NCBI GenBank assembly: GCA_964017065.1
Contig: OZ024787.1
Coordinates: forward strand, 3,297,921 to 3,361,920
DNA from: Haliclona indistincta
Lineage: Eukaryota > Porifera > Demospongiae > Haplosclerida > Chalinidae
Reading direction: 5' to 3'
Length of the DNA stretch: 64,000 nucleotides
The notes under the pieces are model-generated. The model saw nothing but the letters and a program-made list of their open reading frames with translations. It did no database searches and was not told the DNA's origin. Shown here piece by piece: positions 1 through 11,052 of the stretch. Positions within the stretch are counted from its first letter, which is position 1, and each line of letters opens with the position of its first letter. The translations under genes were made by a program, and so were the position numbers.

Positions 1-275
1 TAACCTGAGAGTGCATCAAGAGATGACAGGTCTGATAGAATGCACTAGCCTGAGAGTGCATCAAGAGATGACAGGCCAGATAGAATGGATAGACTAACCT
101 GAGAGTGCATCAAGAGATGACAGGTCTGATAGAATGGATAGACTAGCCTGAGAGTGCATCAAGAGATGACAGGTCTGATAGAATGGATAGACTAGCCTGA
201 GAGTGCATCAAGAGATGACAGGTCTGATAGAATGGATAGACTAGCCTGAGAGTGCATCAAGAGATGACAGGTCTA
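1..275. repeat. 49-bp tandem array at the window edge
   Basis: About six copies of a unit beginning CCTGAGAGTGCATCAAGAG start at 4, 49, 98, 147, 196 and 245. The spacing is 49 bases except the first (45). The array probably continues to the left of the window. Single relics of the motif (CCTGAGAGTGCAT) recur near 690 and 730. There are no unique spacers between units, so this is a minisatellite and not a CRISPR array. Confidence 0.9.
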
Positions 276-498
276 AGGTTGGCTTTGCAACTCAACGGTG
301 GAAACTGTGTGGCAGCTAGCCTGTGCACGAGTACAGTTCTGGCCTAGTAGTCGTCATCCAGTGTGCATACAGACATTGCAGTCAAGAGAAATAGGTTGAG
401 CAAGCTGGCGTGCACTTGAGCCCGGCCTATCTATAGATCACGAGAAGGCTGCTCGAACCATGCGCTGGTCATGTGTTCGACAGGAAGTTTGGTGGGCG
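276..498. other. No gene seen
   Basis: Unique-looking sequence between the 49-bp array and the first inverted-repeat element. I see no coding exon or RNA gene. Confidence 0.5.
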
Positions 499-678
499 TA
501 CAGTTGTTTGCGAAGATCTTGCATAACGGAAGCGAAAGCGGAAGTATGACGTTGGCCAATCAAACGCACGTAGGCGTGACTAACTGAAGCTGTACACGTG
601 ACGAAAAGTGAATTTGATTGGCCAGTGTCACACTTCCGCTTTCGCTTCCGTTATGCAAGATCTTCGCAAACAACTGTA
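499..678. mobile_element. 180-bp inverted-repeat element (MITE), TA-flanked
   Basis: The left arm starts TACAGTTGTTTGCGAAGATC. The right arm is its reverse complement and ends at 678. The arms are about 65 bases and nearly perfect, with a short loop between. Treating TA as the target duplication gives termini CAGTTG...CAACTG, as in Tc1/mariner-type MITEs. No coding capacity. Confidence 0.8.
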
Positions 679-1437
679 CCAGTACCACTGGCCTGAGAGT
701 GCATCTGATGGGCGTGGTACTAGCCTGACAGTGCATCGGCCTGAGACTGCATCGGGATGACAAGTCTATATGGAGGGAGTGGCGTCGTGACCACGTGAGC
801 GTGATTTGCAGGAGCCATGAGTACGTGTACTTTGACCATGCTTTGACCTCGCTTTGACCATAGATAATGCTTTGACGAGCACGTGTAGTATAGCGAGATC
901 GTTCTCATGGTTCTCTACGGTGGTTTCGCGTAAGGTGAGTATGTGAGCTGTCTGCATGAGATACTGAGTTACACGTAAACTAAAGAAACTATGCTTACTG
1001 ACTGCTTACTGATGTGGATTTTCTCAATGTTTCAGATCATCAATGAACTTTCAGACTGAATCGTCTCTCTCGTCTTCTCTCTCTAGTGACGGGTGTCAAC
1101 AGCTAATCTCAGGTGATCATGATGATGAACATCAGGTGTGGCATTACTTTTTGCTTGCCTGAACCACAGTAGTCCTTTTCACTAGTGTGCTGCTGCGTCT
1201 ACCAGTGATCCTCCTCTGCAGTTAGTAGATCAAGATCATGACCATCTCCATATACTGGTTACACTCACTGTACAAGAGATTATCACTCAGTATATCGTAC
1301 TGGATGGTGACTGGATAGGTGAGAGAGCGGGTGTTGGAGTGCTAGCTGACACTGTGTGTGTGTTTCACAGATGCAGTCCTGTTTTTGATCTCCTGAATAT
1401 GCACATGCTGAATGAGATGGAATCATGGTAGAGAGTG

Positions 1438-1560
1438 GAAGGGAGGGAGGGAAAGAGAGGGAGAGAAGGAGGGGGTGAGAGAGAGAGGGAGGTAGAGAGA
1501 GGGAGGTAGGTAGGGAGAGGGACGGAGGGAGAGATTGAGAGGGTGGGAGAGGGAGAGACC
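1438..1560. repeat. Purine-rich GAGAGG low-complexity tract
   Basis: A near-pure G/A strand of gagaggga-type units lies in the intron between the fourth and fifth exons of family X copy 1. Shorter gagagagag tracts sit at the same place in copies 2 (28140) and 3 (47195), so this is an expansion of an inherited seed. Open frames on the other strand here are artefacts. Confidence 0.75.
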
Positions 1561-2398
1561 AAAGGACAAAATCTTGTTTTTGTACAAAGAGTGTGAGAAA
1601 TATGAGATGAACTGTGAAGATGGTATGACTAATTTTGACAATTTGTTTTCAAATTGGGTGTAGGACTGAGATGATAGAAGAGGTGCTAGTTCTGTTATCA
1701 GGTATAACTACAGTCTGGGACATCTGGTTGCAAGAGGAGAAAGAAAGCCTCATTCGAGAAACATTATTGGTAACATTATACTAGAGAAAATAGCAATTTA
1801 ATGATCAGTACGTACTTGGTGTTGAATTCATATTCTGTATTGTCTCTTGTTATTGTGAGTTGCTGATGTTACTGTTTGTCACAATGACGTTATCTTGTAG
1901 ACCCTAGGGCTCAGAGGAGTGTTGGACCTGCTGGGAGTACGACACACAGTGGGTAGTGCCTCCATCAAGAGAACAACTCATGACTGTCTTTAATACACTA
2001 CACAGGTCAGCTGACAGTCACATGATCATGTTTATTATCGTCACTGGTGCTGAAACTACAACACAGGTACTCTTTTGGCAGTATCTATTATACATAGCTA
2101 GTCTACTGTATTTTATTTAAAACCAAGTGGGCTTACTAAAATGCTAAAAAACAGTGATAATGTCGATGTCACGTAATTTTTGGATGCAGCTGATAAAAGA
2201 ATTTTTCATTTTGCCGTTCAGCTTAAAGTAGCTATGTACACTGCCTCGTGTTACTGCTTTCTTGTTCATAGCTCACTCAGTAAACTGACTGTTGGTGCTA
2301 GAGGATTATCTAAGCACCAACATCGTGATGAGAGTTCAAGCTGGTGGGGAAAGACTATTGGAAGTAAGCTCGTGTGTGTGTTGATGAAATGCTTGATA

Positions 2399-2584
2399 CC
2401 GTATAGCCGGTTATTTTCATGTGGATTTAATTTTCGAACGCCTGGTGCGGGTCGAAAATTAGATTTCAAAAAATTCTTTTTGCCTATTTGAAAAGTTCTG
2501 TGACGTGGCTCTGTGACGAACATTAGACCCAGCCAAAATTTGGCTAACGAAATATTTGACCAGCGAAAAAACCCGGCTATACGG
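2399..2584. mobile_element. 186-bp MITE with TA target duplication
   Basis: The termini CCGTATAGCCGG and CCGGCTATACGG are flanked on both sides by TA (2397-2398 and 2585-2586). It lies in the intron after the KLTVGAR exon of family X copy 1. No coding capacity. Confidence 0.8.
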
Positions 2585-2844
2585 TAAGTTATTGTAGCAT
2601 GAATGATCTTACTGAGCATCAAGTGATTTTGGTAGTGTAAATAAACTCAACATAATATATAGAACAAAAGAAACTTGTGGAAACCATGCGCAAAATCTTT
2701 GTCTTACCTGTTGTTGCATATGATCATGCTGTTTCTCTGCCAGTAATCACTCGTTTACTTGTCCAACATGCCCATGTGCTTTTGTTCTGCGCGAAATCTT
2801 TCAGGAATCTTGTGCGAAACACAATAGCTTTTTTTGCCACATAC

Positions 2845-5404
2845 TGTATACTCCCACTATCATCCTCACCATCACACCCTTCTACTATCATCATCACCAT
2901 CACACTTATCCTCTCCATCACACCCTCCCACTATCATCGTCACCATCACATCCTCCCACTATCATCCTTACCATCACACCCTCCCACTATCATCGTCACC
3001 ATCACACCCTTCCACTATCATCGTCACCATCACACCCTTCCACTATCATCGTCACCATCACACCCTCCCACTATCATCGTCACCATCACACCCTTCCACT
3101 ATCATCGTCACCATCACACCCTTCCACTATCATCGTCACCATCACACCCTTCCACTATCATCGTCACCATCACACCCTTCTACTATCATCATCACCATCA
3201 CACTTATCCTCTCCATCACACCCTCCCACTATCATCGTCACCATCACATCCTCCCACTATCATCCTTACCATCACACCCTCCCACTATCATCGTCACCAT
3301 CACACCCTTCCACTATCATCGTCACCATCACACCCTTCCACTATCATCGTCACCATCACACCCTTCCACTATCATCGTCACCATCACACCCTTCCACTAT
3401 CATCGTCACCATCACACCCTTCTACTATCATCATCACCATCAAATCTTCCCACTATCATCGTCACCATCACACCCTTCCACTATCATCGTCACCATCACA
3501 CCCTTCCACTATCATCGTCACCATCACACCTTCCCACTATCATCCTCACACTCTCCCACTATCATCATCACACTCTCCCACTATCATCCTCACCATCAAA
3601 TCTTCCCACTATCATCATCACACTCTCCCACTATCATCGTCACCATCACACTTCCACTATCATCCTCACCATCACACCCTCCCACTATCATCCACCATCA
3701 CACCCTCCCACTATCATCCTTACCATCACACCCTTGCACTATCATCCTCACCATCACACTCTCCCTCACCATCACACTTCCACTGTCATCCTTACCATCA
3801 CACCCTCCCACTATCATCCTCACCATCACACTCTTCCACTATCATCCTTACCATCACACTTCCACTATCATCGTCACCATCACACCCTCCCACTATCATC
3901 CTTACCATCACACTTCCACTATCCTCACCATCACACCCTCCCACTATCATCCTCACCATCACACCCTCCCACTATCATCCTCACCATCACACCCTCCCAC
4001 TATCATCCTCACCATCACACCCTCCCACTATCATCCTTATCATCACGCCCTCCCACTATCATCCTCACCATCACACTTCCACTATCATCCTTATCATCAC
4101 GCCCTCCCACTATCATCATCACCATCACACTCATCCTCACCATCACACTTCCACTATCATCCTTACAATCACGCCCTCCCACTATCATCATTACCGTCAC
4201 ACTCATCCTCGCCATCACACTCTCCCACTATCATCATTACACTCTCCCACTATCATCCTTACCATCACACTCTCCCACTATCATCCTCACCATCACACCC
4301 TTCCACTATCATCCTTATCATCACGCCCTCCCACTATCATCATCACCATCACACCCTTCCACTATCATCATCACCATCACACCCTTCCACTATCATCCTT
4401 ACCATCACACTCTCCCACTATCATCATCACCATCACACTCTCCCACTCACTCTCTAACTATCATCCTCGCCATCACACTCTCCAACTATCATCCTCGCCA
4501 TCACACTTTCCCACTATCATCCTCACCATCACACTCTCCAACTATCATCCTCGCCATCACACTCTCCAACTATCATCCTCGCCATCACACTCTCCAACTA
4601 TCATCCTCGCCATCACACAGGGTTCGTACGAGCCTTGAAAACCTTGAAAAGTACTTGAATTTAAAAATATTTTTTCAAGACCATGAAAAGACTTGAAAAT
4701 AAATGTAAACCTGGAAAAGTCTTGATTTTTACGACTCCATTGATTGTAGGTAGGCAGCTGACTGGCAAAAAAACTAGGTTTGGTTACCTTGGACTCTAGT
4801 TTAAACGTAGCTACACGCAGCACAAAGATGCGATCGCCAGCAACGAGAAACGCAGCAATGATAATAATTGGGGGCGTGGCTTGTATACGCCCACATCAAT
4901 TATTTACGCGTACGCGTGTTAATTATTTGCGCGTTTGCAGCTTTTTGCTACCGCGTTTGCAGTGTTTATGGTCTTGAATTTTGCATTTTTTGACCTGGAA
5001 AGGCCTTGAAAAGACCTTGAAATTACTTCCAAAAAATTTGTACGAACCCTGATCACACCTCCCACTATCATCCTCACCATCACACTCTCCAACTATCATC
5101 CTCGCTATCACACTCTCCCACTATCATCCTCACCATCACACTCTCCCACTATCATCCTCGCCATCACACTCTCCCACTATCATCATCATCGTCACACTCT
5201 CCCACTATCATCTTCACCATCACATCCTCCCACTATCATCCTCACCATCACACTCTCCCAAAATCATCCTCACTATCACACTCTCCCAAAATCATCCTCA
5301 CCATCACACTCTCCCACTATCATCGTCACCATTACATCCTTCCACTATCATCACGTCCTCCCACTATCATCGTCACCATCATGCCCTCCCACTGTAATCC
5401 TCAC
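2845..5404. repeat. 24-bp satellite (CCCACTATCATCCTCACCATCACA-type), interrupted
   Basis: More than 80 units of a 24-base repeat run from about 2845 to 4617 and from 5052 to 5404, with a short remnant at 6009-6035 beyond a second insertion. Unit length is a multiple of three and the strand lacks stops, so long Ser/Pro/His/Thr-rich frames appear (2677-4638, 2834-4696). They are artefacts. The same motif exists as two or three units at 48130-48180 and as a related array at 61650-62015, always in the intron before the last family X exon. Confidence 0.92.
4618..5051. mobile_element. 434-bp hAT-like MITE inside the satellite
   Basis: The termini CAGGGTTCGTAC and GTACGAACCCTG are inverted and followed by CTTGAAAA-rich subterminal repeats in both arms. 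It splits the satellite array. Flanks share ATCACA, but the host is repetitive, so the target duplication cannot be sized. CAGGG termini with CCTTGAAAA subterminal repeats resemble hAT-type non-autonomous elements widespread in animals (family knowledge). No gene. Confidence 0.75.
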
Positions 5405-6008
5405 CAGGAGCGCATAATGAGAGAGCGACGTAATAGAGTAGGAGCGTGAAGCGCTCACGCATTTGATTAAAAATTGGAACTCCAGACATGATGGGACGTG
5501 TTACTAAGAATAGAACAATCTCGTTATACACGTACACGCGTTCGTACACAAGATGGAAGCCGAAGTGAGTACTCCTCGAAGAACGCTAGTTCATAGACTA
5601 GTGCCGCTCGCGATCACTCCCAGGCGTGTGCGCTTGTAAGTGTGCGCTTGCTTGAAGCTTCTGTATAGCAGTGTTTACCAGGTCGGCATAGTCATTACCT
5701 TCCAGAACAAGAAGCAGTTCACGTCGTTCTTTTACTTTGAAGGTCATTTTCTTCGTTCTGGAGCTGGCTTTCTTTGTTTGACTCTTGCCAGTGGCACCTG
5801 CAGACGCCATCAGAGAACACGTGGCTAGCTGCTTTACTACTCGGCGTACCCGCTCAATCGTACGTACGTACGCTTGTACAGTACAACGCAATGAGTGTTC
5901 TATTCTTAGTAACACGTCCCATCATGTCTGGAGTTCCAATTTTTAATCAAATGCGTGGGCGCTTCACACTCCTACTCTATTACGTCGCTCTCTCATTATG
6001 CGCTCCTG
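5405..6008. mobile_element. 604-bp inverted-repeat element with a small minus-strand frame
   Basis: The terminal repeats start CAGGAGCGCATAATGAGAG and extend about 110 bases at each end. The flanking TCCTCAC on both sides suggests a 7-8 bp target duplication (hAT-like), again in satellite DNA. The middle holds a minus-strand frame (about 5813-5598) whose first part, from MASAGATGKSQTKKASSRTK, is Lys/Ser-rich and is followed by KERRELLLVLEGNDYADLVN. I do not recognise it. It could be a captured exon or a leftover of the element's own gene. Confidence 0.75.
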
Positions 6009-6484
6009 TCCTCACCATCACACTCTCCCACTATCATACCCTTGCCCTTCAACAATTCATAAATACAAATACTGTGGAACCCTACTAATCTAACACAAGA
6101 ACTGAATGCACATGCATCCTGAAGTGCTGACACCTGAGCAAAATATTTTCATTCTGTTGCATTGTGTCCGGCTCCACTGAACGCGTGTTCACTGCATGTT
6201 GGCAATGCTTGAGGTTTAGTATTATGTAGTCACACATGAATCATAGTGTTCTTCTCTTCTCAGCATGATATCAATGCAGTGGAAATACGTACAGTGGAGG
6301 GATATGGAGCAAGATGGCAGCTGCTACCAGATGGCACACACTTCAGAGGATTCCTGGAGCCTCAGATGAAAGATGGACAAGCGTACACTGGAAACACTCA
6401 AATACTTTTAGACATGTATTTCTTCTATAATGCAATTCAGTATTACGTGTACATTATGTGATAGTATGGTTGCGGACTTGCGGT

Positions 6485-6521
6485 TAGCCTCGCCTCCAGA
6501 CCACTCTTGGAGGCGAGGCTA
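6485..6521. repeat. Short palindrome (TAGCCTCGCCTCCA)
   Basis: Two perfect 14-base arms (6485-6498 and 6508-6521) surround a 9-base loop, about 70 bases upstream of the MATH gene start codon. Similar CCTCG/GAGG hairpins lie elsewhere (about 9040-9105, 25605-25675), so it is probably repeat-derived rather than a dedicated regulatory site. Confidence 0.6.
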
Positions 6522-6592
6522 GGTTGCGGTTCGACTCTGAATCTGGTCCAACTCTACTAGTTTATACCGGCGAATAGACACTACCTAAAAGG

Positions 6593-8482
6593 ATGGAGGC
6601 AGCCAATTTCAATTTTGTAAACGAGCTAATCGATGAACAGCTCTGTCCAATCTGCGAGGAGCCGCTGATGCAGCCATACCTGACAGACTGCGGTCATTAC
6701 CTGTGCAACACGTGTCGCGGTCGCGCAATGGCTGTCGGAAGAGATGAATGCCCGGTGTGCCGCGAACCAAATGGTGCCAAGGACGCTCGGCTGAACAGAC
6801 ACCTACAGAGAAAAATGAACAGCCTCGAAGTACGCTGCCAGCACCACGAGATAGGCTGCCAGTGGGTGGGAGAACTGACTTACCTAAAGGAACACCTTGA
6901 CCCTTTGTTGAGGAGATGCGGCTTCATTCTCATTGATTGCCCCCTTGAGTGTGGTGAGCGCGTTCGTAACTCTGCAGTGGACGGGCACATTAGAAACTAT
7001 TGTAGCAAACTTGAATTCAGGTTGCTGCCAGTGGATTTCACCATTATAGCATTGTCTGAAGATGATGAGTTCGTGCCGATGATCATGTGTCCTCATTTCT
7101 ACACTCACCCTCAAGGCTACAAAGTTTGTCTGCAGGTGCAGCCTAATGGGCCTGGCTCACATATGTCAATTTTTGTTTGTCTTTTGAATGGAAAACACGA
7201 CAACCAACTGATCTGGCCTGTCGAATTGGATGTCACTATCGAGCTACTCAACTGGAGGGAGGACAAGGGACACCATAAAGGAACTGTGACATTCAACAGC
7301 GAATATTATCAAGTGACCATGAATGGTATGAAAAAGTCGTTAGGAAACGTAAAATTTATCCATCACTCGCTCCTATTCTACAACAGCTCCACCAACACTG
7401 AGTATCTTCAGAACAACTCCATACGACTGAGAATAAACGCAGCCATCGTCCACTCCACTCCTGCTGTGGTACCTGGTCCGTCCTGGCAGGGTCCTCTTAA
7501 CATGTCTCAGTCAGTGTATGAATTCATGCTAACGAATTTCTCAAAACGTAAGCAATACGACAATACATTCTTTAGCCCTCCATTTACCACTTACGATAAT
7601 GGCTACAAAATGTGTCTTGTGGTATACGCCAATGGCTTCAGTAATGGCAAGGATGGATACATTTCAGTGTATGTTCGTCTCATGGCAGGTGATAACGATG
7701 ACCAGCTACAATGGCCGTTTGTTGGAGATATAGTAATTGAGCTGGTAAACTGGAAAGAAGACAAACGACATCATAGTAAAACTATCTCTATTGTAATGGC
7801 TAGTGGTTTTCACAGAGTTACAGGGAGGGTTGGCAATTCATTTGGTCTTTCTCAGTTTATCTCACACTCATCTCTACGCTACAACCGATATACTAATACC
7901 ATGTATCTGCAGGATGACTCTCTGTACCTGCGTGTGAAACGTGTATTTTTCTACTCCACTGCTCTCTCGCTCAAGAGTCCATTATGGCTGGATCCTAATG
8001 TCTCCCAGCCAGCGTGTGAATTTACATTAACAGAATTCACGCTACGTAAGCAATTCAACAATCACTTCTATGGTCCTTCCTTCTATACTCACCAACATGG
8101 CTACAAGATGCGTGTTAGAGTTTATTCCGATGGTTTTGGTTTAGGCAAAGATACACACATTTCAGTGTATGTACAACTCATGGCAGGTGATTATGATAAC
8201 CAGCTGCAATGGCCATTTACGGGAGATATTGATATTATGCTGCTGAACTGGCAAGAAGACAAGGGACACTTTAAAAAAACTATTTCAATCAAGCCAGAAA
8301 GAGGTTTTGTACGAGTTCTTGAAGGTACTACTGGAAATTCTTTAGGGGATGATCGATTCATAAGTCTTTGGCACTCGTCCCTACAATACTTTCGCCTCAC
8401 CAACAGCAAGTATCTGGAGGATGATTGCCTACGATTCAGAGTCAACACAGAGCAAGTAGATTCACATTGTGTTATCATATAG
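6593..8482 (+). CDS. RING + TRAF zinc-finger protein with three MATH domains
   Basis: A 629-residue, intronless gene. RING finger: C18, C21, C33, H35, C38, C41, C53 and C56 form a complete C3HC4 set (CPICEEPLMQPYLTDCGHYL...CPVC), predicting E3 ubiquitin-ligase activity. A TRAF-type zinc finger follows (about 78-140: RCQHHEIGCQW, DCPLECGERV). Then come three tandem MATH/TRAF-C domains at about 145-290, 309-455 and 475-620, each with a 'YTHxxGYKM' strand and a 'LxWPFxGDIxIxLxNWxEDK' segment. Typical TRAFs have one MATH domain, usually after a coiled coil, which is missing here. MATH domains bind receptor tails or adaptors, so a cytosolic ligase in immune or stress signalling is the likely role (inference). 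Start: first ATG, 15 residues before the RING. No lesion seen. Confidence 0.93.
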   Translation: MEAANFNFVNELIDEQLCPICEEPLMQPYLTDCGHYLCNTCRGRAMAVGRDECPVCREPNGAKDARLNRHLQRKMNSLEVRCQHHEIGCQWVGELTYLKEHLDPLLRRCGFILIDCPLECGERVRNSAVDGHIRNYCSKLEFRLLPVDFTIIALSEDDEFVPMIMCPHFYTHPQGYKVCLQVQPNGPGSHMSIFVCLLNGKHDNQLIWPVELDVTIELLNWREDKGHHKGTVTFNSEYYQVTMNGMKKSLGNVKFIHHSLLFYNSSTNTEYLQNNSIRLRINAAIVHSTPAVVPGPSWQGPLNMSQSVYEFMLTNFSKRKQYDNTFFSPPFTTYDNGYKMCLVVYANGFSNGKDGYISVYVRLMAGDNDDQLQWPFVGDIVIELVNWKEDKRHHSKTISIVMASGFHRVTGRVGNSFGLSQFISHSSLRYNRYTNTMYLQDDSLYLRVKRVFFYSTALSLKSPLWLDPNVSQPACEFTLTEFTLRKQFNNHFYGPSFYTHQHGYKMRVRVYSDGFGLGKDTHISVYVQLMAGDYDNQLQWPFTGDIDIMLLNWQEDKGHFKKTISIKPERGFVRVLEGTTGNSLGDDRFISLWHSSLQYFRLTNSKYLEDDCLRFRVNTEQVDSHCVII

Positions 8483-9145
8483 TATACTCTGTACTACATA
8501 AACATTATCCTTCTAACTGCTTTTGTAAGGTACAATGGTTCATTATTGTAGTTGTACCACAACTTCCCTTATCATAGTGTCACCTCCAGTCACATAATAT
8601 TATTGTATTTATGCATGCTATTGTTACCTCTTGTCACCATGTGCTCCACTCATGCAACCGTCACTTTCATTTCTACTCCTATACCGTACTTTGTTTATTG
8701 CAAGAAATTAAAATTGCAGAACAGGGCAGGGAGGGATCTGGGAGATAGGAATACATACAAGAAGACTGAATACAGTACTTATTAGCGTATAATACAAGAT
8801 ATTAACTGCAAGTTTAATTTGAAATGCATGCATCTTGAGCAGCCGTATGTCCTCTCCAAGTGATCCAACATTTCCCTTCAGCAGCACAGGGTGCACTGTC
8901 GTCCAGCTGCCAAGGAGAGAGACCAGTCTATTTTTCTCAGCTTTACTTGAGTTTCATGCCGGAAAGTATAGGGTAGATCACATATTCTATGTCATGGTAT
9001 CCTAATTTAAATTTCTAAGTTGCATCTGGCTAACCTGGCCTCATTCTCAGGCCTTTCAGATTACATGTATATGTTTTGTTCTGAGAGCTTGGGGACGAGG
9101 CTAGCATATACAAACATTTTGAACTATTAATTGTGATCAGACTAG
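8483..9145. other. Intergenic, no gene seen
   Basis: This contains the 3' end of the MATH gene transcript and AT-rich sequence. Weak GAGG/CCTC inverted motifs lie at about 9030-9110. I see no exon-intron pattern on either strand. Confidence 0.5.
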
Positions 9146-9560
9146 TTAGGGAGGCACGGTAGTGCCTCCCTATGTAGGGTTGAACGAGAAAACAAGATGG
9201 CGGCTACATACAATGTATTAGCGTTCAAACGCTGATATTTCGCCTGGTGATGAATTTTATACGTCCAAAGACACTTAGATCTGCTCTCTGGCGTTGCCCC
9301 ATCTTACAGTAGCAAGGAGAGTGCTCTACACTGTTACTTAAGTGACGAACCTAGGCGGTGAAAATCGAGTTTCGTCATCTTCGTTTTCTTCTTTCTTCTT
9401 TCTTTCTTCAACTCGCCTAGCGCCTTTACGCGAGCAGTGCCGAGACTAAAACACCCACGAACAGTCGTGAAATTCTCCTGGCAGGTGCCTTTTGAACCTT
9501 GTTTTTAGCGAAACGGCGATATACATTCCGTGATTTTTCGATCGTGATCCATTGACAGCT
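9146..9560 (+). repeat. Dispersed repeat, inverted partner at 42965-43365
   Basis: This segment begins GGGAGGCACGGTAGTGCCTCCC (itself a hairpin) and runs through ACGTCCAAAGACACTTAGATC, CCATCTTACAGTAGCAAGGAG and GCGCCTTTACGCGAG. It is repeated on the opposite strand at 42965-43365 with scattered substitutions and indels. There is no conserved open frame and no target duplication that I can resolve. Likely an old, non-coding interspersed element. Confidence 0.8.
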
Positions 9561-9946
9561 AAGTGTTAGACGCCATTAGTGTGATTGCGCAATACGCACG
9601 TGACCAAGCAGTAGCTAGCGCACGTGACCGAGCACTAACGTGAGTATAGCCGTCGTCAGTATGGATCACGGAGAACATATATGTGTCTGGAGTCTTCGAA
9701 GAACTGTAAGCCCATGTAGGATCACCATTCTGCGCTTGCCAGATAATTATAACCGCCGTATAGGTCTACAAACAAGTGTGGGCGGGGCTCGAATGCAATT
9801 GCATGCATGCGTAGGCGAGCTGATATGTACAGCATAACAATTATTTTTAGCTACAAGTTTAAAAGCCATCAACAACAGGAAAACTAAACCAATACGTGCA
9901 TGATATTGAACTGCACTTCACTGAAAAGAAAAAAAGGACACAAACA

Positions 9947-10303
9947 AGAAAATTAAAAAGATTTCTATCGAAATCAAAAGGATGTAGGGTTGTGAAGTCT
10001 ACCACTGGTCCACAATGTAAACTAACAAGGAACAAGCATGGAATGGTAACACAATTGACTTGCTAACAGACCATAGATCCCTACATCAGTGGCTGTACAC
10101 AAGCTGAATGCACGTCAGGTGTCAGCAGTCAACAAGTAGGTCAACCACATACACCAGCCACTGATGTAGGGATCTATGGTCTGTTAGCAAGTCAATTGTG
10201 TTACCATTCCATGCTTGTTCCTTGTTAGTTTACATTGTGGACCAGTGGTAAACTTCACAACCCTACATCCTTTTGATTTCGATAGAAATCTTTTTAATTT
10301 TCT
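9947..10303. mobile_element. Foldback element, 'TGTAGGG' family, copy 1
   Basis: Two arms of about 145 bases are almost exact reverse complements. They run from AAATTAAAAAGATTTC at the outer ends to ATAGATCCCTACATCAGTGGC at the inner ends, with a loop of about 60 bases. A diverged copy with the same arm sequence lies at 40240-40648. A third element (32315-32888) has different arms but the same inner CATCAGxGGC/GCCxCTGATGTAGGGAT junction. Confidence 0.88.
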
Positions 10304-11052
10304 TTGATTTTAGGAATGACACGACGACAGTATTTATGTCGTTATGTAGTTACCCACAGTACACAGAAGATTGTGATTAAGACATGGTAAGGTTAAACTG
10401 ATTTTTAACTAATGGTAAAAGCAGGAGCCTTAAGGCAGTAAGAATTGAGAAGTGTTATTCAAAATAATGATCGTAAATTTAATGTCAAAATAGTTGATGA
10501 ACTAGTCAGCTTAATGCCAATGATTCCCTGATCTAAGTTGCCGTAAAATACTATCCCTGGTATGTGGCACCTTCCCTCTCATTTCCATTGAATGAAAGCC
10601 ATCATGTGGAGCTGAACTGGATCAGTAGCCTGTGCTTCAAATTTTTACCAAAAAACCTACCAGTCAGTTTCAGTGCTTATTAGCAAGCGGTTACTGAGAT
10701 CCACATTGCGTGCACACACTGTATGCCTTGCTAGTGTATGCCTTGCTTGTGCATGTGCGCACACCTCAACACAATGAAATGCGAGCCTCTTGACAGTTGA
10801 ATTATTAGTATTGGTTTTATCCCCACAGGAAAAAAATGAAACATTTTGTTTACACATAAAAACACTCTACATACATGTGAATGGCTAAAAATAAAAGTAA
10901 TATGAAATTCTACTACAAAAGATAACTAAAGTTACTAAGCTGTTATGCACAAGTAAAAGTTCAAGCTACAAAAAGATTATGATATCAATTCCACTGTAAA
11001 CTAAAACACAGAATAACATTATTTTTGAACTCAGCTTTTCCAGCCTTTCTTT
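10304..11052. other. Intergenic, 3' of the giant minus-strand gene
   Basis: AT-rich and unique-looking. It should hold the 3' UTR and polyadenylation site of the minus-strand gene that ends at 11053. Minus-strand AATAAA-like candidates are not decisive. No coding exon seen. Confidence 0.5.

Larger units (their letters stand above)
882..6402 (+). pseudogene. Family X copy 1: degenerate multi-exon gene
   Basis: Exons match the intact gene at 46623-48441: about 882-933, 1036-1135, 1188-1317, 1371-1430, 1664-1769, 1902-2005, 2278-2361 and 6265-6402. The copy is broken. The second exon has an in-frame TGA soon after the ATCATCAATGAACTT segment. The sixth exon lacks an 11-base stretch present in the intact copy (after GTGGGTAGT). 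The exon encoding EEKKNQHA is not found. A base loss in the last exon changes the C-terminus after FRGFLEPQM. The 2278 exon (KLTVGARGLSKHQHRD, SWWG) is still open. A satellite array has grown in the intron before the last exon. Best read as a dead paralogue; expression of parts cannot be excluded. Confidence 0.8.

Noticed and set aside
1..275. Regular direct repeats that could suggest a CRISPR array
   Set aside because: Units are contiguous with no unique spacers, the locus is eukaryotic, and there are no cas genes.
1365..1641. Minus-strand Pro/Ser/Leu-rich frames
   Set aside because: Reverse of a GAGAGG low-complexity intron tract.
2677..4696. Two very long overlapping plus-strand frames (653 and 620 codons), Ser/His/Pro/Thr-rich
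   Set aside because: They are the satellite array translated. The unit is 24 bases (a multiple of three) without stops, and two frames are open at once.
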